Positions 44,431 through 52,927 of a DNA stretch of 64,000 bases are shown here, one piece after another. Location: positions 1 through 64,000 of the forward strand of contig CACZZB010000004.1 of NCBI GenBank assembly GCA_902785555.1, in the 5' to 3' direction. The position numbers and the translations under genes were made by a program. Each line of letters begins with the position of its first letter. The first letter of the stretch is position 1. The notes under the pieces were generated by a model. It had not been told where the DNA came from. It did no database searches and was given only the letters and a program-made list of their open reading frames with translations. The stretch comes from an uncultured Ruminococcus sp. GTDB lineage: Bacteria > Bacillota > Clostridia > Oscillospirales > Acutalibacteraceae.

Positions 44431-44745
44431 TTACAGATTTTCGATAACTCTTGAAACGATTTCATCGACCCATTTGTCACCGTTATCCGAATACGATTTT
44501 TCGAGCTTTTCCGAAACAGCCTGATTTTTGGCTGTAATGCCTGCAAGTTTTTCATCCGCACGCTTCTGGGCTGTCTGCTGATTTATTGCAATACGCTTTT
44601 TGGCTCTTTCGAGATAGTCATTTTTGATAGTTTCTTTTTTGACAACTACCTGATGTTCATAGTCAATCTTTGTTTTCTGGGCTTTTTCGTTGAGTTCACG
44701 GGCTTTTTTGTCCATTTCGACAATTTTGGCTATCATATCTTCCAT
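44431..44745 (-). CDS. V-type ATPase subunit G/H-like peripheral stalk protein
   Basis: A 104-residue, almost wholly helical protein (MEDMIAKIVEMDKKARELNEKAQKTKIDYEHQVVVKKETIKNDYLERAKKR...). Composition and length match the G/H (NtpF-like) stator subunit that twines with E. The ATG at 44745 follows GGGAGG; three further codons of the open frame are dispensable. It heads the operon directly after the promoter. The call rests on position and coiled-coil character more than on specific motifs. Confidence 0.8.
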   Translation of the reverse strand: MEDMIAKIVEMDKKARELNEKAQKTKIDYEHQVVVKKETIKNDYLERAKKRIAINQQTAQKRADEKLAGITAKNQAVSEKLEKSYSDNGDKWVDEIVSRVIENL

Positions 44746-44771
44746 AAAAAACACCTCCCTGTATTCTTCTA

Positions 44772-44800
44772 ATTATATACTTATTTTTGCCAATTTACAA
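44772..44800 (-). promoter_or_regulatory. Promoter of the V-ATPase operon
   Basis: On the minus strand TTGTAA (44800-44795), 17 bases, TATAAT (44777-44772), 26 bases before the first gene. Confidence 0.65.
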
Positions 44801-44821
44801 GTGACAAGATAATTATTCTGT

Positions 44822-44857
44822 AAAAAAAGAGTGAAGAAGAAATATCTCCACTCTTTT
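44822..44857 (-). terminator. Terminator of the DJ-1/cyclo-ligase/mltG operon
   Basis: AAAAGAGTG (44825-44833) pairs with CACTCTTTT (44849-44857); on the minus strand the T run continues as TTTTTTTAC. It lies 10 bases after the mltG stop. Confidence 0.8.
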
Positions 44858-44867
44858 CATATAAAAT

Positions 44868-46286
44868 TTATTCGGTAATAAGTCCTGCAAGATACTGGTT
44901 ATAGATATGCTGATCCATAGTTGACGCATAATAAGCAACAGCATCTTCATCATCTGTTGCAGATTTATGACAGAAGTAGAAATAGTTTGTATCATTTGGT
45001 GATACAGCCGCTTCGATAGCCGCAAGACCCGGATTGCATATAGGACCTGCCGGCAGACCTTCATAATCATAGGTGCTGTATTTGCTGACATAGGTGTTTC
45101 TTATTGATACAGGCACATCCGCCTGAGTTGAATACGGATAGAACAATGTCGAGTCAAGCTGGAGGAATTTAAGACCTGATTCACCGTACCAGCTAACACC
45201 GTCATTATCAAGAGTTGACAGACGATTGTGCATGACGGATGATATCATGTACATATCCTTTTCATCAGCGGCTTCTGCCTGAATGAGTGACGCAAGTGTC
45301 AGAACATCTTCCATAGTCATTCCGATACTTTCAGCACGCTGTTCTATTGTAACTTTCTTTTCAAAGCCCGATACACGGGATTTTGTCTGATATATTTTTC
45401 TTCGGTAGTTTGCGAGGAATTTTCTTATGACTGTATCGAGGTCTTCATTGACATAAAAATCATAGGTATCGGGGAAAAGATATCCTTCGAGCTTATAATA
45501 ACGGTCTTTCGTATTCTTTATATTATTTATGAATTCATAGTCTTCATCAAACTGGCTGGAATTGCAAACATTAAGGAAATCTTCCGAATTGCATACTTTA
45601 TTCTTTTCAAGCAGTTTTGCATAGTCTACTATATTCATACCTTCGGTGAAACGTATGGTAACGATATCCGTTCTGTTCATATCGGACTGGAGATAGTTTA
45701 TAAGTGCCTGATAATCCTTGTTTGTAGCCACTTCAAAAGTACCCTGAGTAAAGCCGGTCGTTTTTTTGGTAACGGTCGCATACATCTTGAAGAACACTTG
45801 ATTTTTGATAATGCCGTTTTCATACAGGATATCCGTTACCTGATCGATATCCGCACCGCTTGGAATGGTAACGGAAACTTTTTTATCTTCTTCTCTGCCC
45901 ACCGCCAGCAAATCATTGACACCGACCATGATATATTCTCCAAGCAGTATCGAAACTAAAATTACCATTGTAAACCATACTATTCTGAATACGATAATAT
46001 TATGCTTTGATTTTGCTCTCCTTCTTTTTCGGGCAAGAGAACGTTTTTTTCTTCGCATTTTTTTATCGGCAGTATATATAGGACCTGCATATTCCTCACC
46101 GCTTGATATATCGGTATTATCGTTTACCTCAAAATCATCAATGAAAACAGCACTGTCCTTTTCCGAAACATTTGAAGAACTGTTGATGTCCTCAGTCATA
46201 TTTTCCTGATAAGGTTCGGACTCATCAAAATTTATCTTGAAATTTGCAATTTTTTCCTGTCTTTTCTTTTGAAGTTCGTCGCTCAA
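44868..46286 (-). CDS. mltG: Endolytic murein transglycosylase MltG
   Basis: A 472-residue enzyme that cuts nascent glycan strands and helps set their length. A 95-residue cytoplasmic tail ends in a very basic run (KKMRRKKRSLARKRRRAKSK), then one membrane segment (about 97-118), a LysM-like domain (VTIPSGADIDQVTDILYENGII) and the YceG catalytic domain with LEGYLFPDTYDF, the catalytic Glu in LASLIQAEAADEKDM, and the closing PAGPICNPGLAAIEAAVSPNDTNYFYF. The TTG at 46286 is 8 bases from AAGGAG, which itself lies in the last codons of the cyclo-ligase gene; a GTG at 46295 is too close to it. The long basic tail is typical of Clostridia. Confidence 0.92.
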   Translation of the reverse strand: MSDELQKKRQEKIANFKINFDESEPYQENMTEDINSSSNVSEKDSAVFIDDFEVNDNTDISSGEEYAGPIYTADKKMRRKKRSLARKRRRAKSKHNIIVFRIVWFTMVILVSILLGEYIMVGVNDLLAVGREEDKKVSVTIPSGADIDQVTDILYENGIIKNQVFFKMYATVTKKTTGFTQGTFEVATNKDYQALINYLQSDMNRTDIVTIRFTEGMNIVDYAKLLEKNKVCNSEDFLNVCNSSQFDEDYEFINNIKNTKDRYYKLEGYLFPDTYDFYVNEDLDTVIRKFLANYRRKIYQTKSRVSGFEKKVTIEQRAESIGMTMEDVLTLASLIQAEAADEKDMYMISSVMHNRLSTLDNDGVSWYGESGLKFLQLDSTLFYPYSTQADVPVSIRNTYVSKYSTYDYEGLPAGPICNPGLAAIEAAVSPNDTNYFYFCHKSATDDEDAVAYYASTMDQHIYNQYLAGLITE

Positions 46287-46291
46287 AATTT

Positions 46292-46891
46292 TCACTCCTT
46301 GTTGTTATATCGTGAACTGCATTTTCTGAAATACCTGTCGGTGACAATAATATCAACAGGCTTGTCATAAAAGCCTCTCGGCAGTTTCCACTGAACGCAG
46401 TTACTGTAACAAAGACCTGCTGTTGTTCCCATAAACTCAGACAAAAAGCGGTCATAATATCCTTTTCCGTAGCCTATCCTGTAACCGCTGACATCAAACG
46501 ACATTCCGGGAACTATGCACAGGCAGTCCTTATAATTTTTGACTTTTCTGCATATATCAGTTCTGGGTTCAAGAAGACCGAAAGTGCTTGTTTCCAAATC
46601 ATCAAATGAATTTATAAAATAAAAATCCATTCCGAAGTCATCAGTACATTTAGGCACAGCAATATTTTTCCCGTCATCAACTGCTTTTTTTATCAAGCTT
46701 CTTGTATCGACTTCAATATCTATCGAAATATAAGTAAGTATTGTTTTTGCGTTTTTATATTGGTAAAGGCTTGTCAGATTTTCAAAAATTTTTCGGTCAT
46801 ACAGCGACCTTTCATCTTCCGGCATATTTATACGCAGTATCTTATATTTTTTTCTGAGTTCATCTTTTGTATATTTTATGCTGTTTTTCAT
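46292..46891 (-). CDS. 5-formyltetrahydrofolate cyclo-ligase
   Basis: A 199-residue enzyme converting 5-formyl-THF to methenyl-THF with ATP. Motifs: RKKYKILRINMPEDERSLYDRKIFENL at the N-terminus, Lys-rich IAVPKCTDDFGMDFY, and the nucleotide-binding VPGMSFDVSGYRIGYGKGYYDRFL. The ATG overlaps the DJ-1 stop codon (ATGA), so the genes are coupled; a GTG three codons upstream is less likely. It shares a transcript with the DJ-1 and mltG genes, an arrangement without an obvious functional link. Confidence 0.93.
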   Translation of the reverse strand: MKNSIKYTKDELRKKYKILRINMPEDERSLYDRKIFENLTSLYQYKNAKTILTYISIDIEVDTRSLIKKAVDDGKNIAVPKCTDDFGMDFYFINSFDDLETSTFGLLEPRTDICRKVKNYKDCLCIVPGMSFDVSGYRIGYGKGYYDRFLSEFMGTTAGLCYSNCVQWKLPRGFYDKPVDIIVTDRYFRKCSSRYNNKE

Positions 46892-47433
46892 TGTCTGCAC
46901 TGAATAGAATTCTTTACATTATCTGCTGTTTCCTGTCCTTTCAGGAATGAGAGCAGAGCAAGAGAAAATTCAGCCGATACCCCCATTCCTCTTGCGGTGA
47001 TAATATTGCCGTCACACGAAACATAGTCACTGTCGAGCTTTGCATCAAACAAATCACGTTCAAATCCCGGAAATGCCGTAGCTTTTTTATCTTTAAGAAT
47101 ACCCATGTGACCGAGTATTGAAGGAGCTGCACATATTGCACCGATAAGAAGACCTCTTTCAAAACAATAATTGACAGCTTTCACTATCATATTGCATTTT
47201 TCAAGATTTCTCGTACCGGGCATACCTCCGGGGAGAACGATTCCTTCAACATTATTGAGCAAACTGAATTCCGAATCGGATATATCAGCCGTGACAGTTA
47301 TATTATGAGAACCTTTTATTTCCTTTCCGCCTATGCCTACTGTTGTAACTTCAACTCCGCCTCGTCTGAGGATATCAACGGGAGTCAGCGCCTCAATTTC
47401 TTCAAAACCGTTTGCCAAAAATACATATATCAT
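46888..47433 (-). CDS. DJ-1/PfpI family protein (ThiJ/YajL-like)
   Basis: A 181-residue protein with the class I glutaminase-like fold. The start MIYVFLANGFEEIEALTPVDILRRGGVEV carries the conserved Glu, and LLIGAICAAPSILGHMG holds the nucleophile-elbow Cys (IGAICAAP) of the DJ-1 subfamily; the late GNIITARGMGVSAEFSLALL is also typical. Proposed roles for such proteins (deglycase, chaperone, redox sensor) remain debated. The ATG at 47433 follows GGAGG; 25 further codons in the open frame cross the promoter. It is the first gene of a three-gene operon. Confidence 0.9.
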   Translation of the reverse strand: MIYVFLANGFEEIEALTPVDILRRGGVEVTTVGIGGKEIKGSHNITVTADISDSEFSLLNNVEGIVLPGGMPGTRNLEKCNMIVKAVNYCFERGLLIGAICAAPSILGHMGILKDKKATAFPGFERDLFDAKLDSDYVSCDGNIITARGMGVSAEFSLALLSFLKGQETADNVKNSIQCRQ

Positions 47434-47479
47434 TTTATAAAATCCTCCGTTCTTTATAGTAAAAAATATTATCGTTTCA

Positions 47480-47508
47480 ATTATATATAAAAACTTATCA
47501 AAAAACAA
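47480..47508 (-). promoter_or_regulatory. Promoter of the DJ-1 operon, overlapping an upstream terminator
   Basis: On the minus strand TTGTTT (47508-47503), 17 bases, TATAAT (47485-47480). The -35 and spacer lie inside the terminator hairpin of the upstream protease gene, a compact design. Confidence 0.55.
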
Positions 47509-47525
47509 GCTATTTTGACAAGTTT
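47491..47525 (-). terminator. Terminator of the subtilisin-like protease gene
   Basis: AAACTTGTCAAAA pairs with TTTTGATAAGTTT (minus strand, one G-T pair), followed by TTATATATAATT; the T run is short. Confidence 0.6.
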
Positions 47526-47527
47526 TT

Positions 47528-50500
47528 TTAATTTCTTCTTTTTCGGCTCACCGCAAGTGAAACCGAACTTACAAGAAGAAGTATTCCAACGAATAATACA
47601 GCATAAAACGGGTCTGCTTCACCTGTTTCATCCGAAATGTTGTTTTGTGATATCTGTGATGATTCGTCTGAGCTTTCACTGCTTTCCTCCGAAATTTCGG
47701 GATATTCTCCGCTGAACTCAAAGCTGATTTTCTGAACATTATCATCATCAGATATACTCAGTACAAAGTATTTCTCGTGAGTGGAATAATCTTCGGGGAC
47801 GGATAATATTTCAGCCAGATAAATATCCGATAAAAGACCATCAAAAATGACCATACCTTTCTCATCAGAAAATGCTGTTCTGTTGCCCAATGACATCATC
47901 ACATCACGAACAGGCTTATTATTCTGATCTTTTAACTCAAAGACCGCTTTTTTATACGCAACGGCATCCGCTATTTTTATTTCCGTGAAATTGTATGCCC
48001 CGTCATAAGCCCTGTATGCAATCTTCAGTGCCGAAAAAGGTGATATGCTTGTACGGGTCATGAATTGCAGCTTCATAAGTTCATTATACAATGACGTTAT
48101 ATCATAAATATACGATACTGAACCGTCGGCATTTTCGATTTTTTCATCAATGACACACACATCAGGCGATATAAAACCATTCTCGATAAGGTCGTCCAGC
48201 TTATCGGCATAATCATATTTCTTAGTTTTATTATTATAAGCGGCTGTATAAAATTCCAGACCCTCTGTAAACTTATTGTCCTTTGCAGTAACTGAAAGAT
48301 ATATATTTTCATCCGAACGGTATGTTTCAGCGGAAATTATCACAGGCTTTTGGGAATCAACAGAAAACTCATGTCCGGAACTGTAAGTTTTCTCGGATAT
48401 ACTGCCGTTTGCAGTCATAGTCTTGGCTGAAACCGTATATATATAATCACCGTCAGCAAGATTGGAGAAAAATTCGGCAATCTCACTGCTGTCGGAAACG
48501 AGCTGTTCATATATCGTTTTATCTTTTATTATATGACCGTAATTCTTTGCAAAAAGCTGTCTGTTATTTTTATCGGAAACCGTCACGGTAAAGTCAAAGC
48601 AATCACGGATAATATTAAAATCAGGGATAATATAGGCATTTTTAAGATTTGCAACCGAATAATAATTTCCTACTGTATTCTTTGAAACAGATAAATTTTC
48701 TCCCAAAGAAACAGGCTCTGCAACTGCATTATAGTCCACTGCCGCAAATGAAGCACTGTTATTTTCATTCACCGAATAAAAAGGATCGATATTCCCCCAT
48801 TCGCCGAAAAATCCCATAAAAGGCAGATTCAGAGTACGTCCCGAATCATTTTCCATAACTATGAAGCCGTCTATATAAAAACCGTTCGGAAAATACGCTT
48901 TCATAAATTCATCGGCTTTTTCAAGCTCTATCTCAACATTTATCTCACATTCCCCGAAAGGGTCTACTGTTATTTCTTCAAATTCCTCACCGTTGTTTGT
49001 CAGTCTTACGACTGAATCATCTTTAAGTGAATATGGCTCAAAGGTATTTATTATTTTATCATCGGAAAGTTCGGGTCTGTCAGTCTGAATAAAATAATCA
49101 GCCGAAAAAGTCTGCTGTTCCGATGAAATATTTTTTATCTTAAAAGAAAATTCATATTTTCCCGTCATCCCGTCACCAAGATTTGCAGAAGGTACCGATG
49201 AACCGCTGACTTCAAGATATGCCCCCGAAGCTGTCACGCTTTCGATATCAACTCTGCCTGCCCCCTGTTTACGGGGAGATATATACAAAAGTTCATCATC
49301 TTCATAAGAATATTTCTTGACAGGCTCGGCATTGCTCATAATAACGGATATTATAGTTTCGGACTGTTCAACGGGCGGTATATTATTGAACCATTCAAAT
49401 CCCGAAAGGTATTGTCTTACTACTGCATAAGAACCGGATACAAGAGCTGACGAAACAGATGTTCCCGACATATATTTATATTCACCGTTTGAATCCGCTG
49501 AAAGGACATTCTCACCAACGGAAGTTATATCGGGCTTTAATTTAAGATTATCTGTCACTCCCCATGATGAATAGTCAGACATAGTATTCCCGTTATCACT
49601 GTCGATTAAAACAGGTTCTTCACCTATCTCAAAAACTCCCTCACGATTTTCTTCAAAATATCCCGTGTATTCGTCATCCAAAAAGATTATAGGAATATAC
49701 TCCTTTTCGGTAAGACTGATATTATTATATGCGTTATCCTGAAAACCACCGCTGTCAATAACTGCCAGAGCCTTTGCACCCGAAAAGAATGCCTGTCTTG
49801 CGTGTTCTTCATAGTCATAGCCGTCACGCTCAACTATCACTGTTTTGTTCTGTGTCTGTGAATAATCGAATTGTCCTTCATTATCGGGCATAAGATAAAT
49901 ATATTCGTTCTCATCTTCAGAAATATCCATGAATATCATATCATCATTTTCGGAATATATATCGCTGTAATAAAAATAATTTCCGCCTACGGATATATAA
50001 TTTGCTTTTATTTTGTCATTCGCTGATGATGCGACAGAAAATGTATTTTCACAAAGAAAGTTCAATTTCCCGTAATCTATATCATACGTTTCCGTATCCT
50101 TGGAAGAATTATAATTTCCGCATGGCGATATTATCATAACGCCTGTCTGAAACAGCTTTTCAAAAGACTGCTGCAATATAGAATTGTCGGGTGAATCACT
50201 TCCAAGGCTCATATTTATAACATCGACACCCAATTTTGCACAGTCATCAAGGGCTGAAAGGACTGTATGGGAATTTGCAGGCATATTTTCACCTGATACT
50301 TTCATCAGTGCAAGCTGAGAATTGTAAGCTATCCCACGAAAAGCATTTTCATCATCCTTACCGTTATTTCCGCCGATAAGTGCGGCTATGTGAGTACCGT
50401 GACACGGAATACCTGTACTGTATGTATCCGTATCATTTTCATAATAATCATAAGAATATATTATCTTATTATTCTTGAAAATATTTTCGGGCTTATATTT

Positions 50501-51244
50501 ACCGCTCACACTGAAATTAACGGCTTTATAGATATTGTCAATATCACTGCTGTTATATTTTCTCTCGGAAGGCTCAACGGAAAATACCTCGTGTGATACA
50601 TTGAATTCCGAATCTATAACGGCAATAAGCGTATTGCTTCCGTCAAATTCGGGAACATAATTGAGCAGTTCAAGTTCCCGACCTGAAATATCGCTTATAC
50701 TTGCGGTATCTTCGGGAATATCCTGTGGATAAAGAACTGTATCGGATATCATAACATTCTTTACACCGTTTATTTTTGCGATTTTTTCTCTTGCACTCAA
50801 AGGTGCTTTGACGGAAAATCCGTTCATGAGTGCATAATAAACACGGCTGTCGGAAAAATCATAATCTGTTATGAGCTTCTGTATACTTGCTTTTACGATA
50901 GCCTGATTTTTTTTGATAGTGTCACAGTATGCTTTTCCTTCATTTGTCATAACAAGCTCGGGGATATTTTTATACTTCCCGTTGGAATTTATAACTGTAT
51001 CTATCAAAGGCTCTCCCGTAAGCTCAACGATAAAAACAACTTCACGGTCATTTTTTACAATAGTTTCTTTAGGTTTGTTTTCCTGTTTTTGTGGAGGCTT
51101 CACTATTACATTAGGAGCTTTGGAAACATCATTATTGGGAATTTTTGTATTCCTCTCATTATATTTTGAATTGGCTATCGGCAGTGCAAAGACAGTAACT
51201 GTCAGCAGTACCGCCAGCAAAGAAAAAAACACTCTTTTTTTCAC
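47528..51244 (-). CDS. Subtilisin-like (S8) surface serine protease with membrane anchor
   Basis: A 1,238-residue secreted protease of the lactocepin/C5a-peptidase type. Signal peptide about 1-27; propeptide-like region (about 65-175, with I9-type NGVKNVMISDTV); catalytic domain with D211 in LIAVIDSEFN, H282 in PCHGTHIAA, Asn in MIISPCGNYNSS and Ser in YMSGTSVSSALVSGSYA. A PA-like insertion (VERDGYDYEEHARQAFFSGAKALAVIDSGG) precedes the Ser. Beta-rich Fn3-like domains follow, then a Ser/Glu-rich linker (EESSESSDESSQ) and a C-terminal helix ending SRKRRN. No LPXTG-like motif is seen before that helix, so anchoring is probably by the membrane. The GTG start is 8 bases from GGGAG. Confidence 0.9.
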   Translation of the reverse strand: MKKRVFFSLLAVLLTVTVFALPIANSKYNERNTKIPNNDVSKAPNVIVKPPQKQENKPKETIVKNDREVVFIVELTGEPLIDTVINSNGKYKNIPELVMTNEGKAYCDTIKKNQAIVKASIQKLITDYDFSDSRVYYALMNGFSVKAPLSAREKIAKINGVKNVMISDTVLYPQDIPEDTASISDISGRELELLNYVPEFDGSNTLIAVIDSEFNVSHEVFSVEPSERKYNSSDIDNIYKAVNFSVSGKYKPENIFKNNKIIYSYDYYENDTDTYSTGIPCHGTHIAALIGGNNGKDDENAFRGIAYNSQLALMKVSGENMPANSHTVLSALDDCAKLGVDVINMSLGSDSPDNSILQQSFEKLFQTGVMIISPCGNYNSSKDTETYDIDYGKLNFLCENTFSVASSANDKIKANYISVGGNYFYYSDIYSENDDMIFMDISEDENEYIYLMPDNEGQFDYSQTQNKTVIVERDGYDYEEHARQAFFSGAKALAVIDSGGFQDNAYNNISLTEKEYIPIIFLDDEYTGYFEENREGVFEIGEEPVLIDSDNGNTMSDYSSWGVTDNLKLKPDITSVGENVLSADSNGEYKYMSGTSVSSALVSGSYAVVRQYLSGFEWFNNIPPVEQSETIISVIMSNAEPVKKYSYEDDELLYISPRKQGAGRVDIESVTASGAYLEVSGSSVPSANLGDGMTGKYEFSFKIKNISSEQQTFSADYFIQTDRPELSDDKIINTFEPYSLKDDSVVRLTNNGEEFEEITVDPFGECEINVEIELEKADEFMKAYFPNGFYIDGFIVMENDSGRTLNLPFMGFFGEWGNIDPFYSVNENNSASFAAVDYNAVAEPVSLGENLSVSKNTVGNYYSVANLKNAYIIPDFNIIRDCFDFTVTVSDKNNRQLFAKNYGHIIKDKTIYEQLVSDSSEIAEFFSNLADGDYIYTVSAKTMTANGSISEKTYSSGHEFSVDSQKPVIISAETYRSDENIYLSVTAKDNKFTEGLEFYTAAYNNKTKKYDYADKLDDLIENGFISPDVCVIDEKIENADGSVSYIYDITSLYNELMKLQFMTRTSISPFSALKIAYRAYDGAYNFTEIKIADAVAYKKAVFELKDQNNKPVRDVMMSLGNRTAFSDEKGMVIFDGLLSDIYLAEILSVPEDYSTHEKYFVLSISDDDNVQKISFEFSGEYPEISEESSESSDESSQISQNNISDETGEADPFYAVLFVGILLLVSSVSLAVSRKRRN

Positions 51245-51258
51245 ATCAAATTCTCCCT

Positions 51259-52035
51259 TTATCTGTTGAGAAGTAAAGCTGCCGTTACAGCGATTATTTC
51301 ACGGGTGGTAAAATTCGCTGAAATATATGTCGGAGTCTTTGCCGAAACTGCTCCACATTCATAGCCCATACGCTTTGCAATCAGAGCCGCCCTCATTTCA
51401 TGAAAGCCGTCTGTCACTATCGCCATTTTTTCATTGAGACCGTTTTTCTTTATTATCTCCGCTGAAAATTTGATATTCTCACTGGTATCAGTTGATTTAT
51501 CTTCCATATAAATCCTGTTTTCATCAATCCCTTTATCAATGAGTTCATTGCGTATACATTCGGCTTCGCTGATATTCTCGCCGTTACCCTTGCCGCCTGA
51601 TACAACACATTTTGCCTGCGGATTCATCACAAGATAATCAAACGCTGCATCTATACGCTTTCTCAACATAAGACTTGGATTATTATTCCCAAGCACCTGA
51701 CAGCCCAATACCACAACAGTCGCATCTTTATCGGGAGTTCTTTTGGCAAAGTATGACATCAGTCCCAATATGACACATACCCATATCATCAGCAGTGCAA
51801 TCATAACACATACAATTTTGTAAATTATCCTTAACGCCCTCTTTTGTTTGATTTTTTTAATAATATCGGATAATTTATCCCAAAATATACAGCACACTCC
51901 AATAAGTCCAAAAAACAGCGTTCCCATAACACTGCCTATATTTATTATCTTTGAAATGACATACCAATATACCATTGCACATGATATCGAAAAAATCATA
52001 ATTCTCAACGGAACTGTAAAATATATTTTTTTCAT
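51259..52035 (-). CDS. YdcF/ElyC-family (DUF218) membrane protein
   Basis: A 258-residue protein with about three membrane segments in the first 90 residues, then a DUF218 domain: VVVLGCQVLGNNNPSLMLRKRIDAAFDYL, CVVSGGKGNGENISEAECIRNELIDKGI, the ESTDTSEN-type motif EDKSTDTSENI, and IVTDGFHEMRAALIAKRMG. Family members SanA and ElyC act in envelope integrity; biochemical activity is unsettled. It lies 14 bases upstream of the S8 protease and likely shares its transcript from the promoter at 52060-52088. Confidence 0.88.
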   Translation of the reverse strand: MKKIYFTVPLRIMIFSISCAMVYWYVISKIINIGSVMGTLFFGLIGVCCIFWDKLSDIIKKIKQKRALRIIYKIVCVMIALLMIWVCVILGLMSYFAKRTPDKDATVVVLGCQVLGNNNPSLMLRKRIDAAFDYLVMNPQAKCVVSGGKGNGENISEAECIRNELIDKGIDENRIYMEDKSTDTSENIKFSAEIIKKNGLNEKMAIVTDGFHEMRAALIAKRMGYECGAVSAKTPTYISANFTTREIIAVTAALLLNR

Positions 52036-52059
52036 AAAATCACTCCTGACTTTTAACCT

Positions 52060-52088
52060 ATTTTACTATCACAAAGCCGTAAAGTCAA
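52060..52088 (-). promoter_or_regulatory. Promoter of the YdcF-protease operon
   Basis: On the minus strand TTGACT (52088-52083), 17 bases, TAAAAT (52065-52060). Confidence 0.65.
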
Positions 52089-52090
52089 CA

Positions 52091-52134
52091 CAAAAAAAGA
52101 AAAACATCTTTCTGTAATTTCAGAAAGATGTTTT
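52091..52134 (-). terminator. Terminator of tRNA-Val
   Basis: AAAACATCTTTCTG (52101-52114) pairs perfectly with CAGAAAGATGTTTT (52121-52134); on the minus strand TCTTTTTTTG follows. Confidence 0.9.
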
Positions 52135-52137
52135 AGA

Positions 52138-52213
52138 TGGTGGGGACAATAGGGCTCGAACCTATGACCCTCTGCTTGTAAGGCAGATGCTCTCCCAGCT
52201 GAGCTATACCCCC
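52138..52213 (-). tRNA. tRNA-Val(UAC), CCA encoded
   Basis: Cloverleaf on the minus strand: acceptor GGGGGTA with TGTCCCC, D-arm TAGCTCAGCTGGGAGAGCA, anticodon stem TCTGC/GCAGA around CTTACAA (anticodon UAC), T-arm with GGTTCGAGCC, discriminator A and an encoded CCA, unlike the three tRNA-Pro genes. Confidence 0.96.
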
Positions 52214-52249
52214 ATTCAATTTTTGTGTTCCTCTCTCGGAACGATATTT

Positions 52250-52278
52250 ATTATATCACAGTGTTTTTGAAAATGCAA
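52250..52278 (-). promoter_or_regulatory. Promoter of tRNA-Val
   Basis: On the minus strand TTGCAT (52278-52273), 17 bases, TATAAT (52255-52250). The leader carries a small hairpin GTTCC/GGAAC before the tRNA. Confidence 0.8.
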
Positions 52279-52311
52279 GAGTTTTTTTAAATTTTTTTAA
52301 AAAATTTTTAA

Positions 52312-52344
52312 AAAAAGCGGAGAGTGAAAAAATCTCCACTCTCC
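52312..52344 (-). terminator. Terminator of the coat-protein gene pair
   Basis: GGAGAGTG (52319-52326) pairs with CACTCTCC (52337-52344); on the minus strand GCTTTTTTT follows. Confidence 0.85.
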
Positions 52345-52363
52345 ACACTTCACTCTATATTAT

Positions 52364-52606
52364 TTAACTGCTGAATTTCATTCTCACACAATCCATTTTT
52401 GACTGTTCAGCCTGTTCGGACTTATACCAGCCCCTGTCCTCCATTTTGGAGTATATCTGTTCCTGAATATTGAGGGCGGTGTTCAATGAATCCGAAAAGG
52501 TCTGGTGAACATCTGCACTTGATGATTCGATAGTGCCGTGCATATACAAGTCACATACGCCTTTTTCAAGCAAAAGCATATTTTCCATTAAGTTTCTGTC
52601 ATCCAT
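52364..52606 (-). CDS. Spore coat protein, CotF-like
   Basis: An 80-residue helical protein (MDDRNLMENMLLLEKGVCDLYMHGTIESSSADVHQTFSDSLNTALNIQEQIYSKMEDRGWY) matching the coat F domain: the LLxxEKGxxDLYxHGxxES and MxxRGWY motifs are characteristic. It is a predicted outer spore component. The ATG at 52606 is preceded by GAGGGGG, and six further codons of the open frame lie in that site. The stop codon of the upstream small gene overlaps this ribosome site, so the two are coupled. It is evidence that the organism is, or descends from, a spore former. Confidence 0.85.
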   Translation of the reverse strand: MDDRNLMENMLLLEKGVCDLYMHGTIESSSADVHQTFSDSLNTALNIQEQIYSKMEDRGWYKSEQAEQSKMDCVRMKFSS

Positions 52607-52620
52607 TGTGAATATCCCCC

Positions 52621-52794
52621 TCAAAGCAAGCTGTAAAAATCACTGAATATCTGCTGGTGCTGTCTTTGTATCTCCTGTGCAAATGCACGGAGTTCATTAT
52701 CCTGTATACGGCTGATGGTTTCCGAACACTGTGTGTTGAAATATTTTTCATGACCGAGAGCGTCCTCGACATAGAGCAATTCCTTTGATGTCAT
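52621..52794 (-). CDS. Small coat-associated protein (57 aa), CotF-like partner
   Basis: A 57-residue helical protein (MTSKELLYVEDALGHEKYFN ... IFSDFYSLL) read directly from the sequence. A strong ribosome site, CAGGAGGTTG, precedes the ATG, and TGA is at 52621-52623, where the next gene's ribosome site begins. The pattern ELLYVEDALGHEKYFN ... FAQEIQRQHQQIFSDFYSLL resembles the shorter CotF/YhcQ-like proteins that occur as adjacent pairs in Clostridia (recalled). Minus-strand TATAAT lies just upstream, with GAATATT further up; the sigma factor is uncertain. Confidence 0.75.
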   Translation of the reverse strand: MTSKELLYVEDALGHEKYFNTQCSETISRIQDNELRAFAQEIQRQHQQIFSDFYSLL

Positions 52795-52927
52795 ATTAAA
52801 ACAACCTCCTGTTTGATTGGTCTGATATTATAATGCCCCGATATTTTTTGAAATATTCCGTTCTCAAAAATAAATTTTTATGATATAATTTTCTTAAAAA
52901 AATTTTTGAGTCGAGGTGATTTTTATT

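Noticed and set aside
47528..47640. LPXTG-type signal at the end of the S8 protease.
   Set aside because: The residues before the final helix (SDETGEADPFYAV) contain no LPXTG, IPTG or VPTG form; membrane anchoring is the simpler reading.
52820..52860. Sigma-E type sporulation promoter before the coat gene pair (GAATATT ... CATTATAAT).
   Set aside because: The -35-like box fits but the -10 deviates and the spacing is off; a vegetative TATAAT reading is equally possible, so it is not annotated.
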